Below are positions 1 through 5,185 of a stretch of DNA of 6,302 nt, in pieces. Origin of the DNA: an uncultured Bacilli bacterium (GTDB taxonomy: Bacteria > Bacillota_I > Bacilli_A > RF39 > UBA660); assembly GCA_947629115.1 (NCBI GenBank), contig CANRCL010000064.1, forward strand, positions 1 through 6,302. Reading direction: 5' to 3'. Each line of letters opens with the position of its first letter. The first letter of the stretch is position 1. The position numbers and the translations under genes were made by a program. The notes below the pieces were generated by a model. It saw only the letters and a list, made by a program, of their open reading frames with translations. It did not search any database and was not told where the DNA came from.

Positions 1-84
1 ATCGGAAATATGGCCTATGGAGGAGTAAAATCCTGCGAAGTAGGAAATAAAAGCCGTGAGGCTTTTAGGAGAAAAACGAAATAA
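1..84 (+). CDS. Possible C-terminal tail of an upstream protein (TnpB-like?), partial
   Basis: Frame 1 is open from the left edge for 27 codons and ends with TAA at 82-84. The readable tail includes N-M-A-Y-G-G-V-K-S and ends in R-R-K-T-K. A short 'AYG/ACG' stretch followed by a poorly conserved basic tail is seen after the zinc ribbon in many IS200/IS605-type TnpB proteins. That family often has its guide RNA overlapping the 3' end of the gene, and strong RNA-like hairpins lie in the same bases here. No catalytic residue or zinc ribbon is inside the window, so the family call is only a suggestion. The frame could equally be open by chance across a non-coding RNA. Confidence 0.25.
   Translation: MGNMAYGGVKSCEVGNKSREAFRRKTK
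31..67 (+). ncRNA. Two tandem stable hairpins; 3' part of a structured RNA
   Basis: Bases 31-45 fold as a 6-bp stem (tcctgc / gtagga, one G-U pair) with a GAA loop. Bases 48-67 fold as a perfect 8-bp stem (taaaagcc / ggctttta) closed by GTGA, a GNRA tetraloop. Further AGGA/TCCT elements at 21-24, 31-34 and 67-70 could form alternative pairings. Two adjacent compact stems with a GNRA loop in such an A+T-rich sequence look like a selected RNA. Candidates are the 3' end of an omega-RNA overlapping a TnpB gene, or another non-coding RNA. I do not recognise a specific Rfam family. The strand is inferred from the GNRA loop. Confidence 0.35.
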
Positions 85-95
85 TTTTAATTATT
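80..95 (+). terminator. Weak A/T hairpin followed by T-rich sequence
   Basis: AATAATT (80-86) and AATTATT (89-95) are perfect complements. A T-rich stretch follows at about 98-118 (gttttactttttgttctttt). The stem has no G-C pairs, so termination here would be weak. It is placed as expected to end the RNA or gene that enters from the left, before the pilus-gene promoter. Confidence 0.25.
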
Positions 96-128
96 GAGTT
101 TTACTTTTTGTTCTTTTGAGATAAGGAC

Positions 129-157
129 TAGAAAGAGATAAATTATTGTGCTATAAT
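129..157 (+). promoter_or_regulatory. SigA-type promoter with extended -10 for the pilus-assembly genes
   Basis: TATAAT lies at 152-157 and is directly preceded by TGC (149-151), giving a perfect extended -10 (TGnTATAAT). TAGAAA at 129-134, 17 bp upstream, matches four of six bases of TTGACA. Transcription would start at about 164, leaving a leader of roughly 25 bases before the SD aaggag (174-179) and the ATG at 189. Confidence 0.7.
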
Positions 158-188
158 TGAAAAAGATAATAGTAAGGAGTTTGCTTTT

Positions 189-1772
189 ATGAATAAAAAG
201 GATAATCCTCAAAAAGAAAAACAATATTGGTATGTATCTGTTTATAACTTTTTTAAAGCAATGGTAAATGTTTTTATCAATATTTTTATTTATGCCTTTA
301 TTGGAGTAAAAGCAATGACTTATGATTTATTTGTTTTTCTTTATAATAGTATTAGTTGGCGTCTTGATAAAACTTATCGTACTACTAAAGAAGCCTTAGG
401 GCCAAAACAAGATTTTGATTTAGATGAGAAAAAGAAAGAAAAGAAGAAAAAAGTTTATAAATATAGTGCTAAAACAATGGCTAAACTAGAACAAGAATAT
501 CAAGAGTTAGTCAAAGATTTACAAACAACTGGAGCCACTAGAAGTAAAGAAGTAAATGCTTATTATTTTAAAGTTCGTGGTGAAAATGGTAAGATAATGA
601 CTGGTACAATGAATGGCTTATCAAAACTTGATATAAATGCCTTTTTAGTTAATGAGGGTTATACAGTTTATAGTATTAAAACAAGTCCTTTTATTAATTT
701 TTTATTTAAAGAATCATCAATTGGTAGTCCAAAAATGTCTACTAAAGATTTAATCTTTTGGTTAACTCAATTATCGACTTATTTAAAGGCCGGGATTACT
801 TTAACTGATGCGGTTAAAATATTATCTAAACAAATGACTACTAATAAGAGTAAAATGCGGGCTTTCCAATCAATGTCTTATGAACTTACTTTAGGTAATT
901 CATTCTCTGGGGCTATGGAAAAACAAGGAAGAATGTTTCCACCTCTTTTAATTAATATGATTAAGGCTGCTGAAGCCAGTGGTACTTTAATTGAAACATT
1001 AGAAGATATGAGTAATTATTATACTGAAATAGATGATACTAAAAAGCAAATGAAAAGTGCGATGATGTATCCAGCAATTATTAGTGTTTTTGCTATTGGA
1101 GTTGTTATTTTCATAATGGTAGCAATTATTCCTAAATTTGTTGAAATATATGAACAAAGTGATGTAGAAATAAGTGGTTTAACAGCCTTTATTATCAATT
1201 TTAGTGATTTTTTAAAAAATAATATTATATCTATTTTAGGTTTTACTATTCTTATTATTGGCGTTTTAGTTGTAGCCTATAAAAATATTAAAGCCTTTAG
1301 AAGACAATTTCAAAAATTATTAATGCATATTCCTGTTGTTAAAGATATTATTATTTATAATGAATTAGCCATATTTACCAAAACTTTTGCTTCTTTGATA
1401 AGAAATAATGTCTTTATTACGGAAAGTATTGATATCTTAAGTAAAATAACTAATAATGAAATTTATAAATCTATTTTATATCGAACTATAAATAATATTG
1501 TTAAGGGTGAAAAAATATCTGAAGCCTTTAAAGACCATTGGGCTGTTCCTGATGTTGCTTATTATATGATAGTAACTGGTGAATCAACTGGTGAACTTGA
1601 TAGTATGCTATCTAAAATAAGTACTTATTATCAAGGATTACATAAAAATGTGGTTAATAATTTAAAAGCCTTTATTGAACCCGTTTTAATTAGTTTTTTA
1701 GCCTTTGTAGTAGGTGGTATTATAATTGCAGTAGTTGTACCAATGTTTGGTATGTATGAACAAGTAATGTGA
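189..1772 (+). CDS. Type II secretion F family protein (PilC/GspF-like pilus platform)
   Basis: This is the polytopic inner-membrane platform protein of type IV pilus/type II secretion/competence-type machines. It couples the assembly ATPase to pilin polymerisation. Two T2SSF domains are visible. The first spans residues 187-315, with L-K-A-G-I-T-L near 199 and A-E-A-S-G-T-L at 261-267. The second spans about 390-513, with T-G-E-S-T-G-E-L at 463-470 and E-P-V-L-I at 497. Membrane spans are at about 295-316, 345-365 and 495-519. Residues 125-165 resemble the small N-terminal domain of PilC proteins. The 527 residues exceed the usual length of about 400. The excess is an N-terminal extension with a hydrophobic stretch (25-52) and a Lys/Glu-rich linker (79-95). 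The start is supported by SD aaggag at 9 nt. The peptidase gene follows after 7 bases, so the two form an operon. No ATPase or pilin gene is in the window. The family call is firm; the specific machine is not determined. Confidence 0.93.
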   Translation: MNKKDNPQKEKQYWYVSVYNFFKAMVNVFINIFIYAFIGVKAMTYDLFVFLYNSISWRLDKTYRTTKEALGPKQDFDLDEKKKEKKKKVYKYSAKTMAKLEQEYQELVKDLQTTGATRSKEVNAYYFKVRGENGKIMTGTMNGLSKLDINAFLVNEGYTVYSIKTSPFINFLFKESSIGSPKMSTKDLIFWLTQLSTYLKAGITLTDAVKILSKQMTTNKSKMRAFQSMSYELTLGNSFSGAMEKQGRMFPPLLINMIKAAEASGTLIETLEDMSNYYTEIDDTKKQMKSAMMYPAIISVFAIGVVIFIMVAIIPKFVEIYEQSDVEISGLTAFIINFSDFLKNNIISILGFTILIIGVLVVAYKNIKAFRRQFQKLLMHIPVVKDIIIYNELAIFTKTFASLIRNNVFITESIDILSKITNNEIYKSILYRTINNIVKGEKISEAFKDHWAVPDVAYYMIVTGESTGELDSMLSKISTYYQGLHKNVVNNLKAFIEPVLISFLAFVVGGIIIAVVVPMFGMYEQVM

Positions 1773-1779
1773 GGTAATT

Positions 1780-2550
1780 ATGGAAGTGGGTATATTAATA
1801 TTTGTAATTGGTCTTATTATGGGCTCTTTCTTTTTAGTACTTGGTACAAGGGCACCCAAAGGCGAAAAAGTTGTTTTTAGTCGAAGTAAGTGTGACCATT
1901 GTCACACTACTTTAAAATGGTATGAATTAATTCCTTTAGTATCATATATTTTTCTTTTAGGTAAATGTCGGACTTGTCATAAGAAAATTAGTATTGACCA
2001 TTTTATTATGGAACTTATGACTGGTGTTTTATATTTAGTTGGTTATCTTTATTATGGTTTAGAAGTAAAATATTTTATTTATTTAGTTTTAGTATCTTTA
2101 GCCTTAATTATATTTGTTAGTGATTTTAAATATATGATTATTTTAGATACGCCAATTATTATCAGTGTTGCTTTATTAATCTTATTAAAATATTTAGAAA
2201 TAGGTCCATATCATACTTTATATTCTGTAATCTATGGTCTTGTAATGTTTATCATAATGTATTTAATTCAAATTATTGGTAATAAAATCTATAAAAAAGA
2301 AAGTTTAGGAGGCGGAGATGTAAAACTAGGCTTTATTATTGGCCTTACTTTAGGTTATCCCGGTATAGGTATCCGTTTAAGTTTAATTTCATTAATCTTT
2401 TCAGCCTTTTTAGCCTTACCTTATGCTTTAGGAACAGTTTTATTTAATAAAAAAAATGAACTTCCTTTTGGTCCATTTTTAATATCTTCAGCAATTATTA
2501 TTTTTATCTTTGTCGAAAAATTTATTAAATTAATTCCTGGTCTTTATTGA
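1780..2550 (+). CDS. Prepilin peptidase, A24 family (PilD/ComC-like)
   Basis: This integral membrane aspartyl protease cleaves the short leader of type IV prepilins. Full-length family members also N-methylate the new N-terminus. The N-terminal domain contains G-S-F at 15-17 and a four-cysteine zinc site: C38 and C41 in C-D-H-C, C63 and C66 in C-R-T-C. Between them lies the family segment W-Y-E-L-I-P-L-V-S-Y (47-56). The catalytic aspartates are D115 (S-D-F-K-Y-M-I) and D180 in G-G-G-D-V-K-L (177-183). They are 65 residues apart, as usual for the family. L-P-F-G-P-F-L (228-234) is the conserved C-terminal segment. At 256 residues with many membrane spans it appears complete. The SD gaggt overlaps the stop of the platform gene, which suggests translational coupling. 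The last 7 bases overlap the convergent miniprotein gene. Confidence 0.95.
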   Translation: MEVGILIFVIGLIMGSFFLVLGTRAPKGEKVVFSRSKCDHCHTTLKWYELIPLVSYIFLLGKCRTCHKKISIDHFIMELMTGVLYLVGYLYYGLEVKYFIYLVLVSLALIIFVSDFKYMIILDTPIIISVALLILLKYLEIGPYHTLYSVIYGLVMFIIMYLIQIIGNKIYKKESLGGGDVKLGFIIGLTLGYPGIGIRLSLISLIFSAFLALPYALGTVLFNKKNELPFGPFLISSAIIIFIFVEKFIKLIPGLY

Positions 2551-2639
2551 ATGAAGTAAACTATAACACTTGCTAGAGCACTAGCAATCATTAAAAATAA
2601 CATTATCCAAGTGACGATTTTTCTTGCTTTTTTATTCAT
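2544..2639 (-). CDS. 31-residue single-span membrane miniprotein (DUF4044/Prli42-like)
   Basis: Read on the minus strand, ATG at 2639-2637 opens a 31-codon frame ending with TAA at 2546-2544. A strong SD (gaggtga, complement of 2645-2651) sits 5-6 bases before the start. An extended -10 lies further upstream. The protein begins M-N-K-K-A-R-K-I-V, so it has a short basic N-terminus. A hydrophobic helix (about 8-30) follows and the C-terminus is Y-F-I-Q. This is the build of the tiny Firmicutes proteins annotated as DUF4044 or stressosome-associated Prli42: a basic head, one helix, and W/M/L-rich start of the span. Assignment to either is by resemblance only, because such short sequences carry little signal. 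The gene is convergent with, and overlaps by 7 bases, the prepilin peptidase gene. It is divergent from the SpoIIM-like gene. The SD, promoter and coherent topology make it a real gene rather than a chance frame. Confidence 0.75.
   Translation of the reverse strand: MNKKARKIVTWIMLFLMIASALASVIVYFIQ
2570..2587. repeat. Perfect 7-bp hairpin inside the miniprotein gene
   Basis: TTGCTAG (2570-2576) and CTAGCAA (2581-2587) flank the loop AGCA. It lies 20 bases beyond the stop of the peptidase gene but has no T run on either strand. It also encodes the A-S-A-L-A-S part of the miniprotein helix. It could slow convergent transcription or be a by-product of the Ala/Ser codons. I cannot assign a function. 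Confidence 0.35.
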
Positions 2640-2659
2640 CAGTTTCACCTCGTAATATG

Positions 2660-2668
2660 AATATATCA
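2660..2668 (-). promoter_or_regulatory. Extended -10 of the minus-strand miniprotein gene
   Basis: On the minus strand the bases read TGATATATT, an extended -10 (TGn plus TATATT, five of six to consensus). It lies about 20 bases upstream of the start codon. The expected -35 position (complement of about 2683-2688) reads TTTTAA and is weak, as is common when TGn is present. The transcript would have a leader of only about 15 bases carrying the SD. Confidence 0.45.
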
Positions 2669-2693
2669 CATTTTAGTTCTTTTTAAAAGTCCT

Positions 2694-2728
2694 TTTGCAT
2701 ATTCTTAAACAGGTGAAGAATATGCAAA
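2694..2728 (+). promoter_or_regulatory. Perfect 13-bp inverted repeat over the SD and start codon of the SpoIIM-like gene
   Basis: Arm TTTGCATATTCTT (2694-2706) and arm AAGAATATGCAAA (2716-2728) are exact complements separated by 9 bases (2707-2715). In the mRNA the SD aggtga (2711-2716) lies almost wholly in the loop and the ATG (2722-2724) lies in the 3' arm, so folding would hide the start codon. As DNA it is a dyad between two divergent genes and could be a repressor operator. No clear plus-strand promoter is visible between 2640 and 2693. Confidence 0.6.
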
Positions 2729-3294
2729 TTATAAATCGTCATAAAAAATATCTCTTATTTGTCATAACTCTTATAGCATTAGGAATATTAGCAGGGGTTC
2801 TTTATTATTATTTTTTAGAGTCACAAACTAAAGAAGAAGTTTTAAATACCATTAGTAATTTTAATAATTTTAGGTATAATGCTATCTTAAAAGATTTAAC
2901 AATTATGTCTTTATTATTAATATCTTCATTTTTTATTATTGGTATTCCCTTTAGTTTTTTTTATCTTTTTTATGAAGGAATATCTTTTGGTTTTTTATTA
3001 AATATCTTTTATTTAACTTTTAAGATAAAAGGAATTATATATATTTTAATTTACTTTATAATAAATAAATTTTTAACTTTATTATTGATGTTTATTTTTA
3101 TTTTAAAATGTACGAGAATATCTCGTTATATGGTCGGAGCCATTATTTATCCCAAAGAAACCCCAATTAAAGAAAAAATATTTAATAGTTTTAAAAGTAA
3201 TTTATATGTTATAGTTTTTATTTTTATTATCAATGTAATTTTATACTTTACAACACCTTTCATTTTTAATAAACTAACTTTCTTAATTAAGTAA
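2722..3294 (+). CDS. SpoIIM-family (DUF95-like) integral membrane protein
   Basis: The protein has 190 residues and is very hydrophobic. Membrane spans are at about 9-29, 64-84, 104-128 and 160-180, with further hydrophobic stretches between them. The pattern of the SpoIIM family is clear: L-G-I-L-A-G near the end of the first span (20-25), then I-I-G-I-P-F (72-77) and Y-E-G-I-S-F-G-F (84-91), with K-I-K-G-I-I (101-106) before the next helix. In spore formers SpoIIM acts with SpoIID and SpoIIP in peptidoglycan remodelling during engulfment. Relatives also occur in non-sporulating bacteria with unknown roles, and no other sporulation gene is visible here. The start was placed at the ATG at 2722, not the in-frame TTG at 2695. 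The ATG has SD aggtga 5 bases upstream, while the TTG has none. The start lies inside a hairpin. Confidence 0.75.
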   Translation: MQIINRHKKYLLFVITLIALGILAGVLYYYFLESQTKEEVLNTISNFNNFRYNAILKDLTIMSLLLISSFFIIGIPFSFFYLFYEGISFGFLLNIFYLTFKIKGIIYILIYFIINKFLTLLLMFIFILKCTRISRYMVGAIIYPKETPIKEKIFNSFKSNLYVIVFIFIINVILYFTTPFIFNKLTFLIK

Positions 3295-3306
3295 GTTTTT
3301 TTATTT
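3271..3306 (+). terminator. Rho-independent terminator overlapping the end of the SpoIIM-like gene
   Basis: AAACTAACTT (3271-3280) pairs with AAGTAAGTTT (3289-3298) across an 8-base loop, with one A-A mismatch. Seven T's (3296-3302) and then ATTT follow. The hairpin spans the TAA stop at 3292-3294. It would separate the SpoIIM-like gene from the surface-protein operon. Confidence 0.6.
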
Positions 3307-3352
3307 GTATATAAACTTGTAAGAAATTTCCAAAAAGATAACTAAATAGCCC

Positions 3353-3382
3353 TTGCGGGGGGGGTAAAATTTATATTATAAT
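3353..3382 (+). promoter_or_regulatory. Promoter of the surface-protein operon with a G8 run in its spacer
   Basis: A perfect TATAAT lies at 3377-3382. TTGCGG at 3353-3358 sits 18 bp upstream as the best -35, although only its TTG matches the consensus. An uninterrupted run of eight G's (3357-3364) begins at the end of this -35 and continues into the spacer. Loss or gain of one G would change the spacer to 17 or 19 bp. The start site would be at about 3389, giving a leader of about 140 bases. CCC at 3350-3352 could also pair with the G run. Confidence 0.5.
3357..3364 (+). repeat. Homopolymeric G8 tract
   Basis: There are eight consecutive G's in a region that is otherwise about three quarters A+T. 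It is by far the longest G or C run in the window. Runs of this length are slippage-prone and are known phase-variation switches when located in promoters or reading frames. It is not inside any frame I can support. Confidence 0.95.
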
Positions 3383-3420
3383 AGTGATATATGTAAAGCA
3401 CTCAAAATAGTGTGAGAAGA

Positions 3421-3447
3421 GAGGAGTTGAGAATGCTAGTTATTTAA
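3421..3447 (+). other. Possible leader minicistron Met-Leu-Val-Ile
   Basis: The SD gaggag (3421-3426) is six bases from ATG at 3433. The frame ATG CTA GTT ATT TAA encodes M-L-V-I and stops at 3445-3447. The SD is as strong as those of the real genes. The frame ends within the 5' arm of a long hairpin, so ribosome position could affect folding. The three codons after the start are for the three branched-chain amino acids, which may be coincidence in A+T-rich DNA. Confidence 0.25.
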
Positions 3448-3493
3448 ACATATTAAGTAGTAGTTGTTTTTTATATGTTTTAAAAAAATAACT
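3438..3493 (+). promoter_or_regulatory. Long leader hairpin upstream of the surface protein
   Basis: AGTTATTT (3438-3445) pairs with AAATAACT (3486-3493), and AAACATAT (3446-3453) pairs with ATATGTTT (3473-3480). This gives 16 pairs with a 5-base bulge (3481-3485) and a 19-base loop ending in a T run (3465-3472). The helix has few G-C pairs. It lies between the putative promoter and the SD at 3515-3520. It does not resemble a riboswitch I know. It could affect mRNA stability or attenuation. Confidence 0.4.
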
Positions 3494-3527
3494 GAAAATG
3501 CATATTATAAAATGAAAGGAAAGTATT

Positions 3528-5171
3528 ATGACAAATAAAATGAAAAAAAGATTAGCAATTATTGGATCAATAATAATTGTAATTATTATATTCCTTTTAA
3601 TATTAAAAGGATGTTCTAAAAAAGAATATACAATAACTTTTGATACTAATGGAGGAAATAATATTGCTAATGTATTAGTTAATAAAAATGAAACATTAGT
3701 TAAACCGGAAGACCCAGTAAGAGAGGGTTATGAATTTGTTGGCTGGTACTATAATGATGAATTATTTGATTTTAATTCCAAAATAACTGGTGATTTAGTA
3801 CTAGAAGCAAGATGGAAAGAAGTAGTTAAAGAATTAACAGGTATTTCTTTAAATGCAACTGAATTAACTTTAAAACCAAATGATACGGCTTCTTTAGAAG
3901 TTTTATTTGCACCATCAGATTTAACTAGTGAAGTTGAATGGGAAAGTAGCGATGAAAAAATTGCTACAGTTAAAGATGGTAAAATAACGGCTTTAAAAGA
4001 AGGAGAAGCAACCATTACGGTTACTACAAAAGATGGAAAATTTAAGGCTGATTGTAAAGTAATAATTACTAAAAAAGTTCAAGAAGTGACTAGTGTATCT
4101 ATAAGTGGTAAAAAAGAAGTGTATGTAGGAGAAACAATTAAATTAACTGCTAATGTTAAACCTAAAGACGCTACTAATAAAGAAGTAAGTTGGACTAGTA
4201 GTAATACTAAAGTTGCTACAGTAGATAGTAAAGGTAATGTTAAAGGTATTAAAAAAGGAACAGTTAAAATAACAGTAATGACTGTTGAAGGAGAAAAGAA
4301 AGCAACAATAACTATTACTGTAAAAGAAAAGAAAGAAGAAACTACACCAAGTACTCCAAGTACACCTACGATACCAAGTACAACACCGAGTACTCCATCA
4401 AAACCTGAAGAAACGTCTAAAGATACAACAATAAGTGTATCTAGAATAAGTGCAAAAATAGATAAAAATAAAATTTATGTTGGTGAAAAGGCAAAAATAA
4501 CTTATACTATTGAACCAACAAATGCAACAAATAAAGAAGTAGAATTTAGTGCAAATAAGTCAGGCATTGTTATTATTGATAAAAATGGTAATGTCACAGG
4601 TTTAGCATCAGGAAGTGTAGTAATAACAATTATTACTAAAGATGGCTCTAAAAAAGCAACAGTTAATCTTACCATTGAAAAAATTCCTGTTAATGATGTG
4701 AAAATATCTGGGGCTAAAGAAGTTTATGTTGGTGAATCTATTAAATTAACTGCAGATATTATGCCAACTAATGCAACTGATAAAACATTAAAATGGGAAA
4801 GTAGTAATAATAATATAGCAACAGTTAAAGATGGTACTGTCACTGGTAAATCACATGGTACTGTTAAAATAAAAGCAACCGCATCTAATGGTAAAACTTA
4901 TGAATATGAAATTACAGTAGTTGAATATATTATTACTTTAACTAAATTAGTTCAACCAGGAGGAAGTGTAGTTCAATACGAAATAACTTCAGTTGTAGCA
5001 AATGGTACAAATCAAAATTCAGCATTATTTACATATAATGGTATAACTTATGCTCTTGCTGATGAACGTATTGATTCTAGTGATGTTGATGAAAAAGTCA
5101 CAACTGCTACATTGAAATTTAATGGCAAAGATGTTAAAGCAAAAGTAAAATATTTATCAAGGAATATATAG
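3528..5171 (+). CDS. Membrane-anchored surface protein with a Flg_new/InlB B-type repeat and four Big_2 domains
   Basis: Residues 1-8 are basic and 9-27 form a hydrophobic helix ending in L-K-G-C (C29). This looks like a lipobox, but Lys at -2 is non-canonical, so the protein may instead stay as an uncleaved N-terminal anchor. Residues 33-96 are a Flg_new/Listeria-Bacteroides repeat (F-D-T-N-G-G, then G-Y-E-F-V-G-W-Y). Big_2 Ig-like domains cover about 101-181, 186-267, 302-385 and 386-465, with repeated motifs such as Y-V-G-E-x-I-K-L-T-A and I-A-T-V-K-D-G. A Pro/Thr/Ser linker (268-300) splits them into pairs. The last 80 residues (466-547) are a separate domain I do not recognise. There is no LPxTG signal or C-terminal span. 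The likely role is an extracellular adhesin or structural protein. SD aaagga lies 7 bases before the ATG. The next gene follows after 14 bases. Confidence 0.9.
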   Translation: MTNKMKKRLAIIGSIIIVIIIFLLILKGCSKKEYTITFDTNGGNNIANVLVNKNETLVKPEDPVREGYEFVGWYYNDELFDFNSKITGDLVLEARWKEVVKELTGISLNATELTLKPNDTASLEVLFAPSDLTSEVEWESSDEKIATVKDGKITALKEGEATITVTTKDGKFKADCKVIITKKVQEVTSVSISGKKEVYVGETIKLTANVKPKDATNKEVSWTSSNTKVATVDSKGNVKGIKKGTVKITVMTVEGEKKATITITVKEKKEETTPSTPSTPTIPSTTPSTPSKPEETSKDTTISVSRISAKIDKNKIYVGEKAKITYTIEPTNATNKEVEFSANKSGIVIIDKNGNVTGLASGSVVITIITKDGSKKATVNLTIEKIPVNDVKISGAKEVYVGESIKLTADIMPTNATDKTLKWESSNNNIATVKDGTVTGKSHGTVKIKATASNGKTYEYEITVVEYIITLTKLVQPGGSVVQYEITSVVANGTNQNSALFTYNGITYALADERIDSSDVDEKVTTATLKFNGKDVKAKVKYLSRNI

Positions 5172-5185
5172 AAAGGAATTAGTAT

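Noticed and set aside
1770..2550. Mycoplasma-type code with TGA read as Trp, suggested by the very low GC
   Set aside because: TGA serves as the stop for both pilus genes at sensible family end points, and tryptophans are TGG.
2570..2587. Terminator for the pilus-assembly genes
   Set aside because: The 7-bp stem is perfect, but no T run follows on either strand, and it lies inside the minus-strand miniprotein coding sequence.
2695..2721. Upstream TTG start adding nine residues to the SpoIIM-like protein
   Set aside because: There is no SD before the TTG. The ATG at 2722 has aggtga 5 bases upstream, and the extra residues merely translate the inverted-repeat arm.
3383..3527. Known riboswitch (c-di-GMP, T-box, SAM) in the surface-operon leader
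   Set aside because: No conserved core of any of these classes is visible. The only clear structure is an A+T-rich hairpin.
3749..4015. 88-codon open frame on the minus strand
   Set aside because: It lies wholly inside the Big_2 surface gene, has a low-complexity Ser/Lys composition mirroring the sense codons, and has no SD or family resemblance. It is a shadow frame.
5090..5171. Sortase (LPxTG) anchoring of the Big_2 protein
   Set aside because: The C-terminus has no LPxTG-like motif, no hydrophobic span and no basic tail. Anchoring must be at the N-terminus.
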